Shown one piece after another: positions 23,295-36,040 of a stretch of 64,000 bases of DNA. The notes under the pieces were generated by a model. That model was given only the letters and a program-made list of their open reading frames with translations, ran no database searches and had not been told where the DNA came from. Position numbers and translations under genes: made by a program. The stretch is taken from the NCBI RefSeq assembly GCF_000344685.1, contig NW_006920413.1:1243717-1307716 (forward strand). Reading direction: 5' to 3'. The DNA comes from Gloeophyllum trabeum ATCC 11539 (lineage: Eukaryota; Basidiomycota; Agaricomycetes; Gloeophyllales; Gloeophyllaceae). Positions within the stretch are counted from its first letter, which is position 1. Each line of letters opens with the position of its first letter.

Positions 23295-23793
23295 AGTCGC
23301 ATGCAGCTCCCAAAAATGACCAGCCGACAGCCAACAACAGAGATGCAGAGAGAGTATTCAGTTCACTCGGTTTCAGATAATATTGCCGGAACTGGCAGCG
23401 GCGCGCGAGCACGGTACCGTCGCGACTGCCGGGCGCTTGTGCTAACAGGTATTGCATTTCAGCGCCAGACTCGTCGGTTCGTCCTTGATTCATCCCTAAC
23501 ACGAACGTTAAGTATCTCCAAAGCATACGCCTGATTCGACCATCCGAATGTTTCCCCTGATGAACGTAGGAGCTGTGTTGGGTGGCGCTGAAACATACGA
23601 AACATTTCGGGCAGGGCATGCATCAGGATCACTCGGGTCACCATCAGTCGGGAATGACGGGACTTATATGACTACCAATGTCGAAATGAGAGCCTTGGCG
23701 GTCCCCGACCCCTCGACTGGCGACCTTCGACGACTTCATTCTGCTGGTCAGACCGGTACCCCCTTCGCCCTTCGTTAAGTGGTTTTGGCCTTG
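23295..23793. other. Divergent promoter region
   Basis: This 499-bp region is shared by the HicA-domain gene (-) and the lectin-like membrane protein gene (+). Short antisense open frames here have no support. Confidence 0.5.
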
Positions 23794-25729
23794 ATGGCTT
23801 CATTCAACGTCTCCCGTAAGTAGCAGCGTGATATACTGGTACAGTACCTTCGTGGACTGACGCTGTGTCCAATGTCTATCTTTAGTGGAGGACAGTTCGC
23901 CTCTGATTTCTTACTCACCTGCGGAAGCTTGGACGGATAGCCCTGAGAACGATCCATTGGTTCAGGTAGGCCGCCTTAAATGAGCACTGCAGGGTCTGAA
24001 TCCTGTTACGAACTAATTTTATTTACGCACTAGAGCTACTCCGCTTCTTCGTTGCACGCAACTTCTGCGCAGGGCGCAACCGCTACCATCACATTCAATG
24101 GTAGATAAATTGGATTGCCTCCGTCGAATTCAGGATTGAAATCGGGACTCTCAGGGACTGGCATCTGGTTCTTTGGAGGTCGGAGACCTGAATATGGGTC
24201 ATATACCTTGTCTATCGACGGGCAGACGACGAGCAACGGAGATGCCAACGCAGCAGTACCCGTGTTTGACCAATTACTAGCAGGAGCTTCCAACCTAGGA
24301 GCGGGGATGCATACAGCTGTCTTGACGAACACGGGATCTGAATCAGGACTGGACCTCGACTCTGTCGTCTTCGAGGCTGCAATAGGATCATCTGGGTGCG
24401 TCCATGCCTTTGGCATAGGTTGCCCATGACCTTACTTTGACTCTCAGTCAAAGTATCTCTAATCAGACAATCGACGATGCGCAGCCTCAGATCACCTTCT
24501 CTTCTGATTGGAAAGCAAATACTGGTGCAGAGTACATGCAGAACACTCTGCAGTAAGTGATATTGGGCGGTTGTTAGCAAACTAATCCATCTAATTACGC
24601 GCCAGCTTCACGCAGAATGGGGGAGCAACAGCTTCCATGACATTCTCTGGCGAAGCTGTTGCAATCTATGGCACTGTGTCTCCTGATCACTCTGATTTCT
24701 CAGTTGCGATCGATGGAAAGACTACCACGTCCGGTGCAGGCGGTGGTGGTCTCGCTCGAGTCCTTCATGCTCAGGTAAATACTACTGTTTCGCGTCTAAA
24801 TCACTCCGACTGACGCTCCATTTAGACATTGTTGGTCAGTGCCAACCCTTTCGCTCATTAAGATATCGCTTAGTTGTTCCCTTTGGATAGTATTTTGCCA
24901 GCGGCCTTGGTCATGGACAGCACAACTTACTGCTCACAGCCAATCCTGAACATGCTGGACAGCAAAATACCGGTGCTTTCATGGATGTTGACGCCATGCG
25001 GGTTTACAGTGCTACCGGAGGAAGCAATAGCAATAATGCGAAAGCGAACCCTTCGGACAGCAAATCGTGAGTTGCTGTTTGGACGATCTCCGACTATAGT
25101 CTTATGTTCTGCAAACATAGGAGCTCGAATAATGGCTCATCGTCGAGACACGGGTTGAGCAGTGAATCAATAGGAATTATTGCAGGCGCTGTTGCAGGAG
25201 CCCTTGTCCTACTCGGAGCCGTCGCTTTGATTCTATTCTTCCTGGTACGCAGGCGTAATCGTCGGAAACGCAGTCGCATGCCCCTTCAGTCACCACGTTC
25301 GCCCGACCTTCCAATGCAAAGACCCGAGATGACGGAGCCAGGCGTGCGACGCTCGGATAGCGTCGGGCGGTCATTCCCTGCTCCTGTATACAACCCACGA
25401 CCGGCAGGGTATGGTGCGATATCCGGGCAAGCTGCAAGAACTAGTCGCGATTCAGACGCTGGTTCGATCCGGTCGATCCAGTCCTACGACTCAAGCTCCC
25501 GGTTAATATTGGACCCGGCTCCCAAGGGTAGGATACCAAGACCACCACCCCCTACTGTGGCACGAAGTGGAGGACCTGCTCCTCCACCTTGGTCGGACTA
25601 TCAAGAGGTCAGTATCTCTCGCTCCCAATGATATGATATACCCCAGTAGCCCGAGCTGACGCATAGCAGGGCCAACCCATACGACCGTTCCGGCCACCAG
25701 ACCTCCACTTATCACCTGTACCCCTATAG
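23794..25729 (+). CDS. Single-pass membrane protein with two lectin-like extracellular repeats
   Basis: An agaricomycete-type cell-surface protein of unknown function. I spliced ten exons: 23794-23815, 23886-23965, 24034-24100, 24155-24395, 24448-24552, 24606-24774, 24826-24834, 24891-25066, 25121-25607 and 25670-25729, for 471 residues. The ectodomain has two beta-sandwich repeats, each with a strand pair of the form ATxTFNG..xxIxG and a DGQ/DGK turn: WFFGGRRPEYGSYTLSIDGQ with HTAVLTN and LDLDSVVFE, then VAIYGTVSPDHSDFSVAIDGK with HNLLLTA and MDVDAMRVY. One transmembrane helix follows (IGIIAGAVAGALVLLGAVAL), then an RRRNRRKRSR stop-transfer and a Ser/Pro/Arg-rich cytosolic tail. No N-terminal signal is seen in the start MASFNVSLEDSSP, as in homologues I remember. 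One exon is only nine bases. Confidence 0.82.
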
Positions 25730-26173
25730 CAACGGTCCTACCATAGTCACCTCCCACACATTCTCTGTGTCACTGTCTGTCAGCGTCTGTGTTGTTATAG
25801 TTTCATTCCGATTTACTTATAGCGTCCTGCTGTCCACCCTTGTCTCCTGCGTGAGAAATGATAAATATAAATGGGAATTGGGACCCCGCCATAGCGACAA
25901 GGCGGCGGTGTTGATTGACTGCATCAGTCAAGCGAGTATTTGTTGGCGGAGGCCTTAGCTTTTGCTTTACACTCCTTTCTCCTCGTCCGAGCTGCGCTCG
26001 CTTTCCTACAAGCCTAGTCTTCTTTCTTTCTGCGTCCCCTCCCGCTAGGTCGAAGCAAGTCTTCCTTCAGTTTCCTTCCTTCCAAGTATCCTGGCACGCA
26101 CCGAGCAGCGCTCGATTTCCCCCAAGGCACCCAGTAGCAAGTCGACGTCAGAGCTTTCAAGTGTATTACAACA
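25730..26173. other. Spacer upstream of small membrane protein
   Basis: This 444-bp spacer ends in a pyrimidine-rich leader (26000-26100), typical of fungal 5' UTRs. Nothing else was recognised. Confidence 0.5.
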
Positions 26174-26824
26174 ATGGGAAACTTGATCTGGCATGAATAT
26201 GCTCGTTTGCTCGCCGTTACGTCCAGTGTTTGTGAGTGGTCGTACTCAAATGACGGAGTGGAAGGATGCTGACAAGCTACTGTCCTTGCGGCGAGCAGAT
26301 ACTATATGGGCGAGTTTCTGGGGCTTCTATTACCGAAAGTTCTTTTGGGATTTCGTTGGCGGCATCGTTAGGGCTCCCGGAGGTCTTCAGTACGTGTCAC
26401 ATCCCAGGCCCACCCTGTTGTACAGTCTTGCTGAGTATCTTGAATTGACTAGGCCGTCTAAAGCCAATGCCGTCTTCATTACCCTGATCGTAAAGGCCCC
26501 TGTCATTCAGATTCTGGCTATGCTCCTTGCCTTTGTCATACTGGCGCTTGAATTGCCGATTCCGCAAATTAAAGGCACCATGATACATCGGAACTTCGTC
26601 ATTAGAATACCTTTGTTATTGCTGCAGGCGTTCCTCACGATCCTGTTCTATCAAGTGAGTCATGAAAGCATCCTGGGACCCGATACCGATGCTGATAGAC
26701 GTGGAAGGGGACGAACGCGGCCTTGTGGTCCATGATAACTGCCGCTTGCTACGGTCGAGCTGTCGTGTTGGGCGAGACAATGAAAGAAGCGAAGGATAAT
26801 AGAGGGAAGGGTGGGCGCGCTTGA
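26174..26824 (+). CDS. Small conserved fungal membrane protein (DUF7727-like)
   Basis: Exons 26174-26231, 26299-26389, 26453-26654 and 26708-26824 give 155 residues. The start MGNLIWHEYARLLAVTSSVY is characteristic of a small basidiomycete membrane protein family that I recall as DUF7727. WASFWGFYYRKFFWDFVGG follows, then three hydrophobic segments: AVFITLIVKAPVIQILAMLL, FVIRIPLLLLQAFLTILFYQ and LWSMITAACYGRAVVLG. It ends KEAKDNRGKGGRA. No function is known to me. The true first exon ends after 19 codons; the longer ORF starting at 26193 is an unspliced, wrong-frame reading. The last acceptor (26706-26707) was chosen because it restores the GTNAALWS continuation. Confidence 0.82.
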
Positions 26825-27328
26825 TCCGGCGTGAGCCTCCCGACTCGTTTCTCTCCGTGCCGAAGGGTAGGGGAGCATTGTGCAGGACCGGCTGGTTCCC
26901 GTTCTGGACTCCTTTTCTTATAAACATCGGTCGCTGGCGTCTCCAACTCAAATACTTGTATTTGTTTGCTATCGTTTCTGCTATGCAGCTTCCACAGGAG
27001 TGTATCTTTTAACCTGTACATTTGAAAGAATAAGAGGCCGTTCGGCATGTGAAGGACGTTCTGTCACTCAGTTAGCAAGCCATGTTCTGTGAGCCGACAG
27101 GAATCGATGCCATTACAGTCTTTGCTTTCTTCTCAACTCAAGTTTCCTGCTCGTTATGTGCGGCTAGCTCCTTGGCATGAGTGTCCGTATGCTATTCGGG
27201 GCTTACGCGTCATCCACACGAATGGGCACCGCGCGATTGGAAAAAGAACAAATATACGCCCCTGGACCTCTGCTCTCTCGAAGCTACCCCATCCTCTCGG
27301 GCAGCGGTCATCTTTCACCTACACCACC
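26825..27328. other. Spacer before Ap4A phosphorylase
   Basis: About 500 bp with the 3' UTR of the small membrane protein and the Ap4A phosphorylase promoter. No gene, RNA or repeat was recognised. Confidence 0.5.
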
Positions 27329-28673
27329 ATGACTACAACACCCGAAGAGATCATCAATCGATTGCAGGGTAAATTCGAGAAAGCGCGTGAAGAGGGTGAT
27401 CTGTTGTTCTTTCCCTCGACAGTGCAGAAGCATCAGGAAGGTCAGGTCGAGGTAGGTCTCTTCGGTATGCGAGATAATTGTCAGGTTGAGCAGGGCAAAA
27501 TGTCGTGCTAACTATTCTCTGTATCCGGGCAGTATGAAATCAGGCTTTGTCCTGCTCTTCAGCACAAACCACACCTCCCCACCCCGCATTTCGACCCTAG
27601 TCAACAGCACTTGGGCGGCAAGCCTGATCCTTTCGCTCCGCCATACATCCCCAATCTATATATTGGGGAATTGAAGAGCGAAGAAGAGGGAAACGAGTAT
27701 GTCGTATTGGTGAGCAGATTCGCTTGCTCTGTCATGTACGTATGCACAGTGATAACGGATGTACTCGGTGAATCAGTTGAACAAATATTGTGTTATACCC
27801 CTGCACTTCCTTCTGGCAAGCAAGGGTTCGTGTTGGTCATTCATTATGGATTAAGAAGCGTTCCTCCTTACCAAAAAGTATTACAAACAGAGTATGAGTC
27901 GCAGGCATCTCCTCTGCTCCCCCCTGATCTGGTCCAAGCGTACCTGCTCTTACTTGCAGCAAAGAAGGAAGGGACCCCGTTCTTCGCTTTCTACAATTGT
28001 CAGACAAGCTCGTTAAACGTCATGGGATTAGAAATTCGCTGACGAGATGTGTTGACAGGCGGAGACCGAAGCGGTGCCAGTCAACCTCATAAACACATAC
28101 AATTCCTTCCGTTGGAAGATCAGAATGGCCCACCAACAGAGCGGCTTGCGAAGGCTGCGAAGCTAGAGTCTCCAGGTATGCGTCTACATAGCATCATGAC
28201 AGCGAGTTCTCAGTCTCCACACCCGTGTAGAGAGGCCATTCTCCTTATCATCGCTGCCATATGCGAACCACATCTTCCGCCTCCCGTCAATGTCCACCTC
28301 GACGCCTATCGCCCAAATCGAAGAGACCCTTTCCCATTCATTCTTGTCCCTCGTCGATCTCGTAATCTCTACCGTCCGGCATCATCCAGACTACCCTGCT
28401 GGTACACCGTCTTACAATGTTCTGCTGACGCTGGAACATATGCACTTGATTCCCCGTGCAGAGGAGAATTATACCTTGAAGGAGACCGGTGATCAGTTGA
28501 GCATCAACGCTGTAGGCTTTGCGGGCATGCCGCTCGTCAAGAGCGACGAGGAGATGGAAGCGGTGAAAAAGGAGGGTGTCGGGAAGATCCTACGAGGCGT
28601 CGGGTTGGAAAGCGTCCATGAGATCCAGGTTCAAGGTACAGCTCTGGAGGTAGAGCAACTTGTTCAAACCTGA
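27329..28673 (+). CDS. Diadenosine tetraphosphate (Ap4A) phosphorylase
   Basis: ATP adenylyltransferase of the Apa1/Apa2 type, which phosphorolyses Ap4A to ADP and ATP. Exons 27329-27451, 27533-27709, 27777-27825, 27891-27998, 28059-28175 and 28231-28673 give 338 residues, the normal size. The GAFT/HIT-like catalytic motif is intact in GASQPHKHIQFLPL, where the first His of HxHxQ is the AMP-transfer nucleophile. Other family blocks are LPTPHFDPSQ, DPFAPPYIPNLYIGEL, LNKYCVIPLHFLLASK, LLPPDLVQAYLLLLAAKK, YNVLLTLEHMHLIPRAEENY and INAVGFAGMPLVKS near the C-terminus. Two of its introns retain open reading frames, which makes unspliced reading misleading; the spliced form matches the family throughout. 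Confidence 0.93.
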
Positions 28674-28800
28674 GTATTTTTCGATAATACGTACCCAGCA
28701 CGCATAATATTACAGGGGATACAAGCCTCAAATCCTATAATGACATCGGAAAGTGAGATACGTATATGGAATTCGCGCAACAACGTGCATGTGCACTCCT

Positions 28801-31800
28801 TCAAGAGCGGGTCCAAGCAGTGATCGTCTGGGCGAAGCCGTTCCTGTTCGCGCTGTTGGGGATTATGCCCTGTTCGTTGATACTTAGCTGATAAACACTG
28901 AAAACTGTGGAGAGACTGTAGATGGAGACAGTGGAGGACGAGTCAATGTCGAGGATCTGCTGCTGGCAGTTAAAGTTGTTATCGCAAGTCTGGTCGTAAT
29001 TCTTAAAGAAGGTATCAGCTCAGTTCCAATGACTGTTTGGAAAGCCAAGCATACCTGGAAGAAGCTGTAGAGCCCAGCACCTTCAAGGAGACGCTTGAGT
29101 CCCATATCTGGTGAAGACGAGCTGGTAAACACCTACCAAACACCAGAATATTGCTGGATGATGCTACTCGGAGGGACCACGCTGCGTTCTGGTTGCTGAA
29201 GCTTGGGTCGTTGTATGAGCTCACAATGCTGAATGGCGAGGGAGGAGCAGGCGAGGGCTGGTAATATGGCTGGGGAACATGAAAGGTAAATCCATACTGC
29301 AAATCAGAGAAATGATCCCATGAGCTCACTGTCTCTGTCTGAATCAAACCCAGGTAGTGATTAGATGCGCCGACAAGCTGATAGTTGTACAGGGTATGAT
29401 GTTCCGCTTGATGATATTTTATTTGTTGCTGCAGCTTTTTCATTAGATGAGATACACTCACATCCTGCCAGGAAAGTGGCAAATAATCAATAAGCGTTCC
29501 GAAGCTCCAGTACTCAGCTGAATGAACTAACTTACCTGTTCCAATCATCCATACAGGGCCCTTTGACTGGGAATAGATTCCACGACCGCTGTACAAAGTG
29601 ACCTGTCCTTCACCGGATGCGTCTAAATCGTGGTCTGCCAGCCACACCCATGTACCCTATGACAAGACGACCATTGAGTTGCTCCTGCTTGGGATCCCGA
29701 AACCGCTGGGACGCACCTCGAGATAGGCACTTGAACCTGCTGTCAAGTGTAGAGCCATGAAGTCGGCAAAGCAGTTGGAGCCGGTGTTTGTCTGTTTTGC
29801 GCATTGGGATGCTTGCAAATTTGTCCCGGCAGCTGCGAATGTGTTTCAACCGACGACGAAGCACTGCAGTAATCAGGATGGTGTGAACTTACTTCCGCCA
29901 AGCCTGTACCAATGAGTACGAAATCAACCTAATGCATGCGAACAAGAGGAGGCTGTTGTTCGTACCTTATATGAGAGTCCCACATCCCCGCAGCGCCTTG
30001 CTGACCGGATGGGTCGTGAACGTTCCATTCTAGGACGATCGCGCCAGCCGCTGTGTGGCGCGCCTCAGACCGTGCACTGATTCAGAGTGGGATTGTGACA
30101 TACCCGGGCCACGAGTAGTGAAGATAATGTCTGAGATTTCCAGAACACCCTGTGAGTTGGCATCACCGGCCCTCACGACCACCTGAGGATTGTTCTGGTC
30201 CTGGAATGCGCTCCCGCTGCCCATGATGACAGACCATGCTTCGCCAACGATCTGCGTCCCGGCAGGGATGGTAAGAGTCGACGTGACGAGGTAGGTACCT
30301 GCGTCGAAAAAGATGATTTTGCACCCCGCGTACTGAAGCTACTTGTCAGTAGCTGCCATGTACGTAGAAGTGAAGAACGCACGGTAGCAAATATATTCTT
30401 CAATGCTGCAGTGTCGTCGGTCTGGCCGTCGCCCTTCGCGCCCTGAGCCTTGACGCTAACGATCTGATTAACGGAGTAGTCCTTATACTGTGGATGTGTC
30501 TTCCCAAATATATGCCCAGCACTGTCAAGAAGGTTGGACGCCTTAGGTATCGAGGGAATACTGGACTGAATGAATTTGCCGCTGGAGCTGGTGCCGGTAT
30601 ACACGTTCCCTTGAGCCCAGGAATTGATGGTCGTTGTCCCCCCGTTGAGTACGACGGGCCCACCATTGACCCCAACTGCCGTTGGGACGTTGGTCAATTT
30701 AACGTTATTGAGAACCAAAGAGCCGTCTAGAGAGCTAGTAGCCTTCGAGTATCGCACGAATATAGGCGTGTTGGTCACGACAGCATCAATAATAGCCTCA
30801 GCTCCGACTCCCTGGGTATTCGTATTTTAAGCCGAAACAGTAAAACAGCAAGGTAATGGCGATCACTGCGTACCTGGTTATCTTGAGTAGTACTACCGGT
30901 TGTCAAGTCGAATCCGACCTATAAGGAATGTTCATTTTGCGAAACATTTCAACAGGAGGGTGGACAAGCGGACCTGGCAATTATTGATATTGACTCCTTG
31001 AAACGTCCAACCTGCCTACGAGTCAAACGAGGCGGTGTAGCAAGGAGAAAGTGTACGCACCCCAGTTCCAGGAACCGAAGACGGCTAATTGAGGAACAAA
31101 CGAGATCAATTAAACTCCTCTCTCGTTTGATAGTAACATACCCGTATTGGCGTTGTTAACGGTCAAATTGCGGACTGTATATCTGCGCGGATTCAGAAAG
31201 AGGTGAGTCACCCAGTTTTGAAGCTCACTGTTGGTTCCCAACCCAGATCCCATATTGACCTATGCGATAATCAGAAATTCTGCCCTGAATAAAGTAAACG
31301 CAACGCGTGATTGTAGCATACCGCCATTAAATATCAAGTCTGTGATTTTATTAGTCAAGTTTTCCTTGAGGATAGGGAAGTAGCTTACCTCCCATGAACC
31401 CTCCACTGAGCGAATATCCCTTTGAGACATGGCGATGAACGTATACTGGTAAACGTACCTTCCATTCTCCATGAAGATACCTGACCAAACATTTAACACG
31501 AGAACTATACCAAGATACGAATATCAATGCACCTCGATGTGTATTTCCGCTCGCAGTGGACATCTGCACCACGATATTGATGAGAGACGTGGCCTGAGAC
31601 CCCTGCCAATGGAGGCCGGTGGCGGTCGATGCAGCGGGCATTTGACGCAGGTCAATGACGAAGTTCCGGACGGATCGGAAGCTGGGAACTCATGAGGCTT
31701 TAATGTAACCAAGAAACCACGAGCCAACTTACAAGTTATTCTGATTGGTGTACCACTGCGCACCATAGCCGTCGGGAATATAGGGATCAGCGCTTGGAAA

Positions 31801-32540
31801 AGGTCAGTATGTACTGTTCAAGATGAGACTAAGACGTACTCTACGGGGATATTTTAGGAAGTTTGCATTGTGAAATATGAGTATATTTCATAGGTCGAAG
31901 TAAAGCACTGACCGATAACAGCCAGGCCGGAGAAACCGGAGCTCGCGAGCAGAGTCGGAGGCGACCTAGCGTCCCCGATCATCTGAGTGTAATAGTACGC
32001 ATTGAGAGGGGCGGAGACAAGGTATGTCCTGCAGAAACCGTTCGGCTATTGCACTGAGGATCTGACCATTACATAGCTCACCCTTTCGGGAAGTAGACAA
32101 CGGCAGGAGTAATGCTATATTCGAGGCGTAAAACTATACCGACGCATATCATAGGGCGAAACATACGTGGATGAAGGGCAATTACCTCCTCCGCATCGAT
32201 TCCCGGAGGAGATAGCATTGCTGAAGTAACTGTTAGGGGTGAGGGCGTATAGGTACGGATAAACACGGTACTTGATTGCAGCAGTATCGTCAGTAACACC
32301 GTCTCCTTTCGCACCGAAATCTTTGACGTTGCGGAAGACCTGGTAAGAGCTAGGGTTTGCGTTAAAGGCGGATGTGCCACGGTGCGTGATCGTTTCCATC
32401 CAGTATGGGTCGTTTGGGCCCGCGTTTCCGGCGCCTAGAGGAGACGAGCATGACGATCCAAGGCCAGAGACCAGTGTGAATGTCCCAAACAGGAGAGCCA
32501 GCAGGAACGCCATGGAGTTGGAGGACTTGATCAGCCCCAT
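28801..32540 (-). CDS. Glycoside hydrolase family 55 beta-1,3-glucanase
   Basis: A secreted exo- or endo-beta-1,3-glucanase acting on fungal wall or plant callose-type glucan. The first exon is 32272-32540, with start MGLIKSSNSMAFLLALL; translation from the second Met (32513) would give a cleaner signal peptide. The gene is cut into many short exons, more than a dozen, so I give only the span. The two tandem right-handed beta-helix (pectate-lyase-3) modules are marked by FGAKGDGVTDDTAAI near the N-terminus and AQGAKGDGQTDDTAAL in the middle. GH55 blocks include VVYFPKGTYLVSAPLNAYYY, HWQGSQATSLINIV and LGLIQTETVSSW. The C-terminus, reconstructed over two exons to the stop at 28801-28803, contains CQQQILDIDSSSTVSIYSLS and ends TITAWTRS. 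The length is consistent with about 780 residues. Confidence 0.9.
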
Positions 32541-32603
32541 ATCGAGGGCTTTCCCTGGAAAAGGTGGGAGGGCCTTGACGACCAGAGCTTGAAAGCGCGG
32601 GGC

Positions 32604-32610
32604 TCTTATA
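32604..32610 (-). promoter_or_regulatory. TATA box of the GH55 gene
   Basis: TATAAGA on the minus strand, 64-70 bases before the ATG at 32540, in a good position for the start of transcription. Confidence 0.5.
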
Positions 32611-34380
32611 CAGGGCGGAAAGCGCACGAGTTTCAAGCATACTCAATGCATGCACGCTTGACATCTCCATGTAGAACCAATCTCGTGCTTCAGGGACCAT
32701 GCACAGTGAGCAAAACGCGGAGGGAGTAGGATTCATACGGTCGCAGAAGTGATTCACAAAGAGAGCTCGCCGAGAAGGAGGAGCGTTGCCAAGGATCATG
32801 AGGGAGTTCGCCAAAAGAGGCCCAAACCCCTCCCATCCCATACCTTTGCGAAGATGGATACATGAACGACAGGGGCATAGGTTCTTTCCCGGCCATCCAT
32901 CAGACTGGGCTCCATGCGCTCAGGCCCGACTGCCCTCGAGCTACGATGCGTCAGAGACCTGTTCAGGCGTACCGGCATTTGGCATAGCAAATCCGAGGGC
33001 CGAGGAATAAGGATCAGACGCATTAGCCTGAGCAGTGAGAGCATGTGGTATAGTTCACGCGTAGCTTATCATCTACGGGACTGAAAGTCCATAAAGCAGA
33101 CAGTACGTCGGATTAGGTTGCTTGCTGTCTTCTGCTGCAGATGCAGCTGAGTCGACATAGTTGAGCGAAGGCTTAGAGGACGCGTAACGACGGTCAGATG
33201 TCTTCATACTTCTTCATACCTCAGACCTCAGACGTTGCCATTTCGGCAATCGACCTTTTGACGGTAGTACGGTGCGCCAAGCATGGGTCTCAACGTGAGT
33301 ATCCGATGGTCCCGGTCAGCCGTAGAGACCTAAGTAAGGCCTGCTCAAGATTCCCAGAGCGATCTGCCGCTCCCCTCCTTCCATGCCTTCTGACGTGAAC
33401 GGAGCTAGGAGACTTGCTCGCTATATCCACCGGTCGTCACCGACTGTGTGCTGCAGCTGCGAAGTGCTGGTCTTATGACTGAGGCAGCCATGAGGATCAA
33501 GACCCTGAGTAGGTGGTTGTCGAACATTAGCTCTCTTGTTTAACTTACGGTTCATCAACACAGATGATTGGATTAAGCAACTGATAAGACAGAATCACCT
33601 GTCCTGCCACTCAGTGAGCTGTGGATCAGCCAGGGTCAGCACAGTAGCGAGAGGGAAGCCAAGATCAGATGGTACAGCGGCGATTGACTGGAGGCAAGAG
33701 ACAAGCCCGGCCGCTATTGTGTCGGATCCGCTGGAGACGAGTTCGGGCATCGGACCCGACTACGTCCAAGGATGTAACTTAACCAGAGAGCAGTGGCCTC
33801 TGCTGACAGTGGTCCATGTAATGGTCGAAGGCGACTTGGATTTGACCTCTGCTGTAGAGTAAGCGTAACAAGCCGTCTCTATGCCGAAACTTTCTAGATA
33901 CTGCGTATTACTGTACTGGGGCGCGACACGGTCACCTGACCCAATGTGGCTCCGAGTCGCGTCTCCGAGTCCTCGCGCCCGAGTCCAGTCGTGTCCGGAG
34001 CAATATGTAGCACAGCATTCCCACAACCGAACAGTGGCCGTTAGGACCCGAATTAGACTGCTACTTCAGGCTCCTTTCTAGCGGGATATTCTCCTCGCTG
34101 GCACAAAAATCAGGATCGTAGCCGCCCCAAGTCGGGATCATAAATAGCATCCCGCGGTAGAGTAGCGCCCAGAAAGCCCCTGCCCGGGTCTCACCCATCG
34201 AGCGATCTTTCTGAGACATACAGACAAACTCGGTGCGAGATCCTATCATGCCTATAGCAAGCCAGGTACGCATTTAGTTGTTATTGGCCTACAGTCGCAT
34301 ATATTGGCATAGCCGTGTCGCAGAAAGGAGGCTTTGACGCGAGTGGTAGGAAGAGCGAGCCGAGTCAGGTCGAAATACTA

Positions 34381-34410
34381 ATACAAAGGAATACAAAGGA
34401 ATACAAAGGG
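34381..34410. repeat. Short tandem repeat, 3 x 10 bp
   Basis: Three consecutive copies of atacaaagga (the last ends in g) just downstream of the oxidoreductase stop codon on its strand. Probably a slippage product. Confidence 0.75.
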
Positions 34411-34469
34411 GTAGGCATATGAGCAGACTATTTGACGTAGATATCTATATCTGTCGCCTCGCAGCGCTT

Positions 34470-35750
34470 TCAAGCAAAGGCTTCTGCATCTCCGGCCTCG
34501 TCGACACCAAAAGCAATCTTGCCGATACTCCCCCCCTTCTCGATAGCTGCATGACCTTCACGCAAACCCTCGAGGGACAGCTTGAATTTCTGCGTCAAGT
34601 GGCAACGGATGCTGCCTTCCTCAACTAAGTCTGCCAGCTCCGTAAGGATTCTGTGCTGGGATTCCAAATCAACCCCGTAATATGGCTTCGTGCCAATAAC
34701 CTCCCAAATGAAGGCCAGAGACTTCGCCATAAATGGCGTGCCGTACATTCTCGCTTGACCCTGGACGATTGAGCATACTTTACCTAAAGGCTCGCATATT
34801 TTTGCGCAGGCGTCCATGTATTGGTCAGTGGAATGAGTGATGAAAATGTACCTAAGATGGAGCCATTCGGTCAGCGCAGCAGACTTCGGAAGACCCCAGC
34901 GATTATACCTTATGGGTACTTCGAGGCGCAGACTGTCGATCTGCTCCTTGAGATCCTTTCGATGATTGATGACATGCGTCGCCCCCATGGCTTTCGTAAA
35001 TTCCTGGGTCTCCGGGCGAGACGCCGTTGTGACGACTACAGGTAACTGCAAAACTGTTCGAGCAATTTGGCTCGCAACAGAACCGACACCTAGCAGACTT
35101 ATCAATATACCTGTGAAGTTTGACAAACCATTCCGCACCCCCAGCTCCATTAATGATTAGTAGACCCGCACGTTCGCCTTTCCTGATCTCCATCCTTTCG
35201 ACGAGCGCTTCATATGCCGTCACGTAAGTCAACGGCATGGCAGCCGCCTCTACGAAGCTCAAGTTGTGCGGCTTCCTGCCCACGCTCCTTTCATCTACGA
35301 GTTGCCATTCGGCATTGGAACCTTGTCGAACCGGACTTCCGGAATAGAACACTTCGTCCGAAGGTTTGAAGAGGGTACAGTCTTTACCCACTTCTTCAAC
35401 GATCCCTGCTGCGTCGAAGCCGCAAATCTGGTAAGGGCGCGGAACACGGTCGTAATAGTCTTAAAATAACGTCATAGATCAGAACCATGATCGCTCCAGG
35501 GATGGGCGCCATTGCTAACCTGGATAATCATCGTACCTCCCTGCACGCACTTTCATGTCTATCGGGTTCACGGAGCATGCCAGGACGCTGAAACCTCATC
35601 GTCAAACGGCATATCTCCAAGATGAAATACACAAGCTCACCGGACCAAAATGTCTCGCCCCGTTGGCGAAGCGGGCTTGGGCACCCGACGATGCTCGAGT
35701 CTATCGATTCCCCCGTAGTTTTCGACAACGACAGCTTTCATGGAAGCCAT
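34470..35750 (-). CDS. Zinc-type alcohol dehydrogenase-like / quinone oxidoreductase (MDR superfamily)
   Basis: An NADPH-dependent medium-chain reductase. Minus-strand exons 35641-35750, 35520-35587, 35139-35459, 34909-35089 and 34470-34851 give 353 residues. The N-terminal GroES-like domain includes ASPTGRDILVRVLACSVNP, YDRVPRPYQICGFDAAGIV and EVGKDCTLFKPSDEVFY. The Rossmann fold starts LLIINGAGGVGSVASQIAR, with the GxGxxG-type turn split by an intron. ATHVINHR, IFITHSTDQYMDACAK and the C-terminal HAAIEKGGSIGKIAFGV are typical of the ZADH1/SA1988-like subgroup. Catalytic zinc ligands are not evident, which agrees with a quinone or enone reductase rather than a true alcohol dehydrogenase. The substrate is unknown. 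Confidence 0.88.
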
Positions 35751-36040
35751 GAGGGCGTCACAATACTAATGGTTCTGAGTTTTCCCTGTCTTTTATCTTG
35801 CTTGCAGGACTCGATCTGACGTCATGCTCCCCACATACACTGGACACACGTCCTCCGTAGAAGACCGCCTCGAAGGCGTCGCTATTGGGAGGCAGTTGGG
35901 ACTGAGCAAGAATGTACACGCTGGGCGAAGAATCCTCTCACCATGCCGCTTGATGCCCGTATCCGTACCCGTAACGAGCATCGCGCAGCGGATGGCAGTC
36001 GGGCTGCATTGTGTTAGACTTCTGACAGGCAAATACAGTA

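Larger units (their letters stand above)
32541..34469. other. Intergenic region, 1.9 kb
   Basis: The promoter of GH55 is at the left end. The rest has only short unsupported open frames. A perfect three-copy tandem repeat of the ten-base unit atacaaagga/g lies at 34381-34410. No gene or RNA was recognised. Confidence 0.45.
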
